Source: JBBCJM01 sp037190175 | GTDB lineage: Bacteria; Pseudomonadota; Alphaproteobacteria; Rhodobacterales; Rhodobacteraceae | Length of the DNA: 8,464 bases | Assembly: GCA_037190175.1 (NCBI GenBank) | Contig: JBBCJM010000141.1 | Location: forward strand, 1-8,464 | Reading direction: 5' to 3' | Shown here: positions 5,843 through 8,464 of the stretch, piece by piece | Layout of the letters: each line of letters starts with the position of its first letter | How positions within the stretch are numbered: position 1 is the first letter of the stretch | Notes under the pieces: model-generated | Told to the model about the DNA's origin: nothing | Seen by the model: only the letters and a program-made list of their open reading frames with translations | The model's database searches: none | Translations under genes and position numbers: made by a program

Positions 5843-6646
5843 ATGATCACCGACTGGATGACCAACCTCTGGGACCGATCGCACCTGCGCCCCGAGATGG
5901 AGGCGAGGGACGCATCTCCGCAGCGCCATCGGAGCGAGGTCGCGGGCGTGGTGGACAGGTTTGTCGTTACCGCCATCGAGGGCAAGTACCTCGGCATAAA
6001 CGTCCCGAACGACTATGTGGCGGCCTATGTGAAGGAGCATGGCAGGCGGGCGGTCGGCTTTGCCACGGTCAATCCGGTCGCACCGGGCGCGGAAGCCGAA
6101 CTGCGGCGGGCGGTGGTCGACCTCGGGCTGCGGGGCCTGAAACTGGCGCCGACCTTCCAGGACTTCGACCCCTGGTGCGAGGAGGCCTGGCGCATATACG
6201 AACTCGCCAACGATCTCGGCATTCCGATCTACTGGCACCAGTCGTCGGGAGGGGCGCAGGCGCCGCTGGAATATGCGGATCCGCTCAAGCTGGACCGCAT
6301 CGCGCGAACCTATCCGAACATGAAGATGATCCTCGAGCACTTCGCCCTGCCCTGGGGCAACATCGGCGTGGCCCTGGTTCGCAAGCATCCCAATGTGTTC
6401 ATCGACGTCTGCGCCCGCGTCGTCCGCCAGTGGGACATGTACAACTGCCTGCGGCTGGCCATGGACTACGGCGTGACGGACAAGGTGCTGTTCGCCTCCG
6501 ACTTCCCCATCCAGACGCCGGCGGAGGCGCTCGCCTCCCTGCGGGTGTTCTCGACCGATGCCCTGAACCTGCCGCCGATCCCTTCCGACATCATCGAGGG
6601 CATCATCTTCGACCGCCCGCTCAGCCTTGTGTGGCCGGACCTTTAG
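5843..6646 (+). CDS. Amidohydrolase-2 family TIM-barrel protein lacking the N-terminal HxH
   Basis: With the start chosen (AAAGGAG 5 nt upstream) the product has 267 residues and the layout of the amidohydrolase_2 family (COG2159-like), metal-dependent hydrolases and decarboxylases. Recognisable barrel elements are GFATVNP (72-78), LRGLKLAP (96-103), PIYWHQSSG with H132 (128-136), MILEHFALPWG with H166 (162-172) and LFASDFP with D220 (216-222). The last three supply the usual later metal or catalytic residues. The first strand, which normally reads DxHxH, is D4-W-M-T-N8 here, so both histidines are gone. Some decarboxylases of the superfamily also deviate at this site (Glu or Ala instead of His), so it could use fewer ligands, another chemistry, or be non-catalytic. 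It probably acts on a ring-opened or carboxylated intermediate of the same pathway as its neighbours (inference). There is no signal peptide. It ends 17 bp before the convergent lipoprotein gene. Confidence 0.9.
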   Translation: MITDWMTNLWDRSHLRPEMEARDASPQRHRSEVAGVVDRFVVTAIEGKYLGINVPNDYVAAYVKEHGRRAVGFATVNPVAPGAEAELRRAVVDLGLRGLKLAPTFQDFDPWCEEAWRIYELANDLGIPIYWHQSSGGAQAPLEYADPLKLDRIARTYPNMKMILEHFALPWGNIGVALVRKHPNVFIDVCARVVRQWDMYNCLRLAMDYGVTDKVLFASDFPIQTPAEALASLRVFSTDALNLPPIPSDIIEGIIFDRPLSLVWPDL

Positions 6647-6666
6647 GGGGCGGGGGGGGCCCCCTA
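6644..6666. terminator. G-tract palindrome between convergent genes, possible bidirectional terminator
   Basis: TAGGGGG (6644-6650) and CCCCCTA (6660-6666) are perfect inverted arms around a CG8 loop. The left arm contains the TAG of the amidohydrolase gene and the right arm contains the TAG (minus strand) of the lipoprotein gene, so the palindrome exactly spans the gap between two convergent genes. A stem-loop could halt transcription from both sides, though no T-tract follows. The G runs (5 and 8) could also form non-B structures. Base composition changes abruptly at this site. Confidence 0.4.
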
Positions 6667-7176
6667 CCCCGGCGGACCCGCGGCGATCAGGCCGAGCGCG
6701 CGGGCGGCGGCCAGCGACAGCGTGTCGGTGTCGAGCCCGCGCGGGCGCTGCCAGGCGCGGATCGCGGCGCGGGTGGCGGCGTCGACATGGCCCGTCAGCG
6801 GTTCGCGATAGAGGCCGCGCGCCTTCAGCGCCCGCTGCAGCGAGGCCACGAACTCCACCGTCAGCTCCGGCCCGCAGGGGACCGGCAGCCAGACCTCGCG
6901 CCGGTCGGAGACCATCCGCTGGCGCGTCTCGGTGCGGAAGGTCGCCGGCCCGCCTGCCCCGCCCGCGGCCTGCACCTGCTCGGTCACCGTCTCGAACACC
7001 GCCGGCAGGGTCTCGGGCGACCAGCAGTCCCGTTCCGGTGGCGTCCCGCCGTCGCGCGCCACCAGCCCCGCGGTCAGGTCGGCCTCCGCCGGCGCCGGCG
7101 GCGTCGGGGTGCAGGCCGGCAGCGCCAGCACCAGGGCCAGCGCGGCGCGGGCGCCGGGGCGGGGAAGGATGCGCAT
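6664..7176 (-). CDS. Lipoprotein with C-terminal peptidoglycan-binding-like domain
   Basis: The 170-residue product has a lipoprotein signal peptide: basic N-terminus, hydrophobic stretch 11-21, lipobox LPAC with the lipidated Cys at 22. A Pro-rich linker follows. The middle part has two cysteines (one in RDCWSPE near 51, one in VPCGPE near 101) that could pair in the periplasm, and a conserved-looking TETRQRMVSDRREVW stretch. The C-terminal 55 or so residues (SLQRALKARGLYREPLTG, then DAATRAAIRAWQ) match the PG_binding_1 pattern of a three-helix repeat. I recall similar lipoproteins as common in Rhodobacteraceae; their exact role is not known to me, with cell-wall attachment the obvious guess. 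No strong ribosome site is visible. The gene diverges from the ferredoxin gene and is clearly richer in GC than the amidohydrolase next door. Confidence 0.88.
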   Translation of the reverse strand: MRILPRPGARAALALVLALPACTPTPPAPAEADLTAGLVARDGGTPPERDCWSPETLPAVFETVTEQVQAAGGAGGPATFRTETRQRMVSDRREVWLPVPCGPELTVEFVASLQRALKARGLYREPLTGHVDAATRAAIRAWQRPRGLDTDTLSLAAARALGLIAAGPPG

Positions 7177-7340
7177 GGTTACTGCTCGGGCCCGGTTTCG
7201 TCCTGGTCTCTGGCCCGCGAGGATAGCGGCAATCGGGCGGGCGGAAAAGTCCGCCCCGCCGCCCCCTCTGGTCAGTCCCGCGATTCCGACCTATGTCCCA
7301 TGCTGCGCGCGACAGGCGGAAGAGGGACGGCGGGGGCGAG
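7177..7340. other. Divergent intergenic region with hairpin
   Basis: This 164-bp gap must carry promoters for the lipoprotein (minus) and ferredoxin (plus). It contains a strong inverted repeat at 7234-7261: GGGCGGA and TCCGCCC as perfect 7-bp arms around AAAG, extendable to 12 bp per side with two mismatches. I could not assign confident promoter boxes. Confidence 0.45.
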
Positions 7341-7664
7341 ATGGCACGGATCACCTATGTGGAATTCGGCGGCAAGGAGCATGTGGTCGAGGTGCCGAAC
7401 GGCCTGACCGTCATGGAAGGCGCGCGCGACAACGGCATCCCCGGCATCGAGGCCGACTGCGGCGGGGCCTGCGCCTGCTCGACCTGCCATGTCTATGTCG
7501 ATGCCGAATGGGCCGACCGCCTGCCCAAGAAGGACAGCATGGAGGAGGACATGCTGGACTTCGCCTGGCAGCCCGATCCGGTGCGCTCGCGCCTGACCTG
7601 CCAGGTCAAGGTCACCGATGCGCTGGACGGGCTGAAGGTCTACATGCCCGAGAAGCAGATTTGA
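7341..7664 (+). CDS. fdxE: 2Fe-2S ferredoxin, adrenodoxin type (FdVI-like)
   Basis: The 107-residue product is a plant/vertebrate-type [2Fe-2S] electron carrier of the adrenodoxin subgroup. Cluster ligands are C40, C46, C49 and C87 (C-X5-C-X2-C-X37-C), within DCGGACACSTCHVYVD and SRLTCQ; C44 is an additional non-ligand cysteine, as in relatives. The overall sequence, the length and the C-terminal PEKQI closely resemble ferredoxin VI of Rhodobacter capsulatus, whose gene is fdxE, from memory of that protein. Adrenodoxin-type proteins pass single electrons to P450s or serve Fe-S assembly; the partner here is not shown. The open frame reaches back to an ATG at 7293, but family length and the MARITYVEF start favour 7341, behind a GGGGGCGAG stretch. 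It overlaps the next gene by 4 bp, suggesting a two-gene operon. Confidence 0.96.
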   Translation: MARITYVEFGGKEHVVEVPNGLTVMEGARDNGIPGIEADCGGACACSTCHVYVDAEWADRLPKKDSMEEDMLDFAWQPDPVRSRLTCQVKVTDALDGLKVYMPEKQI

Positions 7665-8440
7665 TCCGGGGCGCGGCCCTCGCCCTGCTGGCCGCCCTGC
7701 CGGCGGCGGCGGAGGAGACCTGGGCGCGCCCCGATCCCCATGCCCATGTCGAGACGGAACTGGCGCCCGACCGGCGCGCCTTGCCCGAGAGCCATCCCGC
7801 CTGGCCGGTGCGCGCCCGCTACGAGGCGCGGGCGGGCGAGGGGGTCGCGATGCTGGGCGGCATCCCGCCCTGGAACCGGCTGAACGTGATGGCGCTCTCC
7901 TGCTCCGCCTGCCGGCACGGCAGCGAGGGCAGGTCGGTCGCCCTGCCCGAGGGGTTGCGGTTCCTGGACGTGGCGCCGCGGCTGTGGGACGTGACCGGCG
8001 ACGGCCTGCCGGAGATCGTGACGGTGGAGGCGGGGGAGGACGGCGCCCGGCTGGCGGTCTGGTCCTATCCCATCGGGCTGGCGCGGGTGGCGGCGACGCC
8101 CTTCGTCGCCGGCTGGCTGGCCCCGGCCGGGGCGGGCGACTTCGACGGCGACGGGCGGGTGGATCTCGCCTGGATCGAGGATCCGCACGGGCAAGGCGAG
8201 CTGGTCTTCGCCCGGGTCGCGGGGCCGGCGCCGGTGGAACTGGCCCGCAGCCCCGGCTGGTCGAACCACCGCCCGGGCGAGACCGCCATCGCCTCGGCGG
8301 TGCGGAACTGCGGCGGGCGGGTGCAGCTCCTGCTGCCCGATGCGGGGCGGGAAAGGCTGCTGGCGGTCTGGATCGAGGAGGACATGATCTCGGCCGACCT
8401 CGGCCCCTGGCAGGGGCTGGAGCCGCTGCCGGCCTGCTGA
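7661..8440 (+). CDS. Exported FG-GAP/VCBS-repeat-type protein
   Basis: The proposed product has 259 residues from a TTG start whose last two bases belong to the ferredoxin TGA (TTGA overlap). There is no in-frame ATG or GTG near it, and it gives a clean signal peptide (IRGAALALLAALPAAA, cleavage near 17), which supports the choice. Two Asp-rich calcium-loop motifs of the FG-GAP/VCBS kind are visible: DVTGDGLPEI (110-119) and DFDGDGRVDL in the second half, as in beta-propeller blades. A CxxC pair (C81, C84) lies in the N-terminal part and more Cys occur near the C-terminus. I recall similar periplasmic proteins of about 240 residues as widespread in Rhodobacterales, with unknown function. GC content is very high (over 80% in sampled lines). 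Translational coupling to the ferredoxin gene is likely. Confidence 0.82.
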   Translation: MIRGAALALLAALPAAAEETWARPDPHAHVETELAPDRRALPESHPAWPVRARYEARAGEGVAMLGGIPPWNRLNVMALSCSACRHGSEGRSVALPEGLRFLDVAPRLWDVTGDGLPEIVTVEAGEDGARLAVWSYPIGLARVAATPFVAGWLAPAGAGDFDGDGRVDLAWIEDPHGQGELVFARVAGPAPVELARSPGWSNHRPGETAIASAVRNCGGRVQLLLPDAGRERLLAVWIEEDMISADLGPWQGLEPLPAC

Positions 8441-8464
8441 CAGCGGACGGTTCGGCGGGGGGGG
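8441..8464. other. Window end in a G8 tract
   Basis: After the last stop codon the sequence ends in GGCGGGGGGGG. The same 11 bases occur at 6649-6659. The sequence stops inside the homopolymer, as contigs often do at hard-to-sequence tracts, but a chosen window edge would look the same. Confidence 0.5.

Noticed and set aside
5455..7407. 650-codon plus-strand open frame through the amidohydrolase and lipoprotein region
   Set aside because: Out of frame with the amidohydrolase motifs and antisense to the lipoprotein; low-complexity Arg/Gly/Pro content.
1..8464. Mobile elements, CRISPR arrays, tRNA or rRNA genes
   Set aside because: No transposase or integrase frame, no spaced repeat array, no tRNA-like cloverleaf or rRNA sequence was seen on either strand.

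Overview
The window looks like chromosomal DNA from a GC-rich alphaproteobacterium, most likely of the Rhodobacterales/Rhodobacteraceae (Paracoccus- or Rhodobacter-like). The best taxonomic evidence is in the right-hand part. It has a 2Fe-2S ferredoxin of the Rhodobacter FdVI type, a small lipoprotein with a C-terminal peptidoglycan-binding-like domain, and an exported FG-GAP/VCBS-type protein, all resembling proteins I know from that group. No rRNA, tRNA, CRISPR array, insertion sequence or integrase was found.

Left block (about 1-6646, roughly 60-64% GC in lines I counted by hand): an accessory, catabolic-looking set of seven genes. A polar-amino-acid-type ABC importer lies on the minus strand, transcribed permease (1732-2388), ATPase (967-1722), then periplasmic binding protein (31-879). 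After a 0.4-kb divergent intergenic region rich in inverted and direct repeats comes a plus-strand flavin-dependent monooxygenase of the NtaA/SnaA/DszA group (2797-4131). It converges on a minus-strand pair: an Lrp/AsnC-family regulator (4167-4652), preceded in transcription by a HAD-superfamily hydrolase annotated by family as type II haloacid dehalogenase (4749-5474). Divergent from the HAD gene, after another 0.37-kb gap, is a plus-strand amidohydrolase-2-type TIM-barrel protein (5843-6646) whose usual N-terminal metal-binding HxH is replaced by M-T-N.

Right block (about 6664-8464, roughly 73-83% GC in sampled lines): housekeeping-type genes. These are the lipoprotein (6664-7176, minus), the ferredoxin (7341-7664, plus), and the FG-GAP protein (7661-8440, plus), whose probable TTG start overlaps the ferredoxin stop. 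The composition changes abruptly at a G-tract palindrome (6644-6666) that contains the stop codons of both convergent genes. The window ends in the same GGCG8 string.

Working model (inference): the left block imports a small carboxylate-bearing, possibly nitrogen-containing compound, oxidises it with a reduced-flavin monooxygenase, and processes the product with the HAD hydrolase and the amidohydrolase-like protein, under control of the local Lrp/AsnC regulator. The substrate cannot be read from the sequence. The block may be acquired DNA next to a core-genome segment; an assembly join at the poly-G tract is an alternative that must be excluded.
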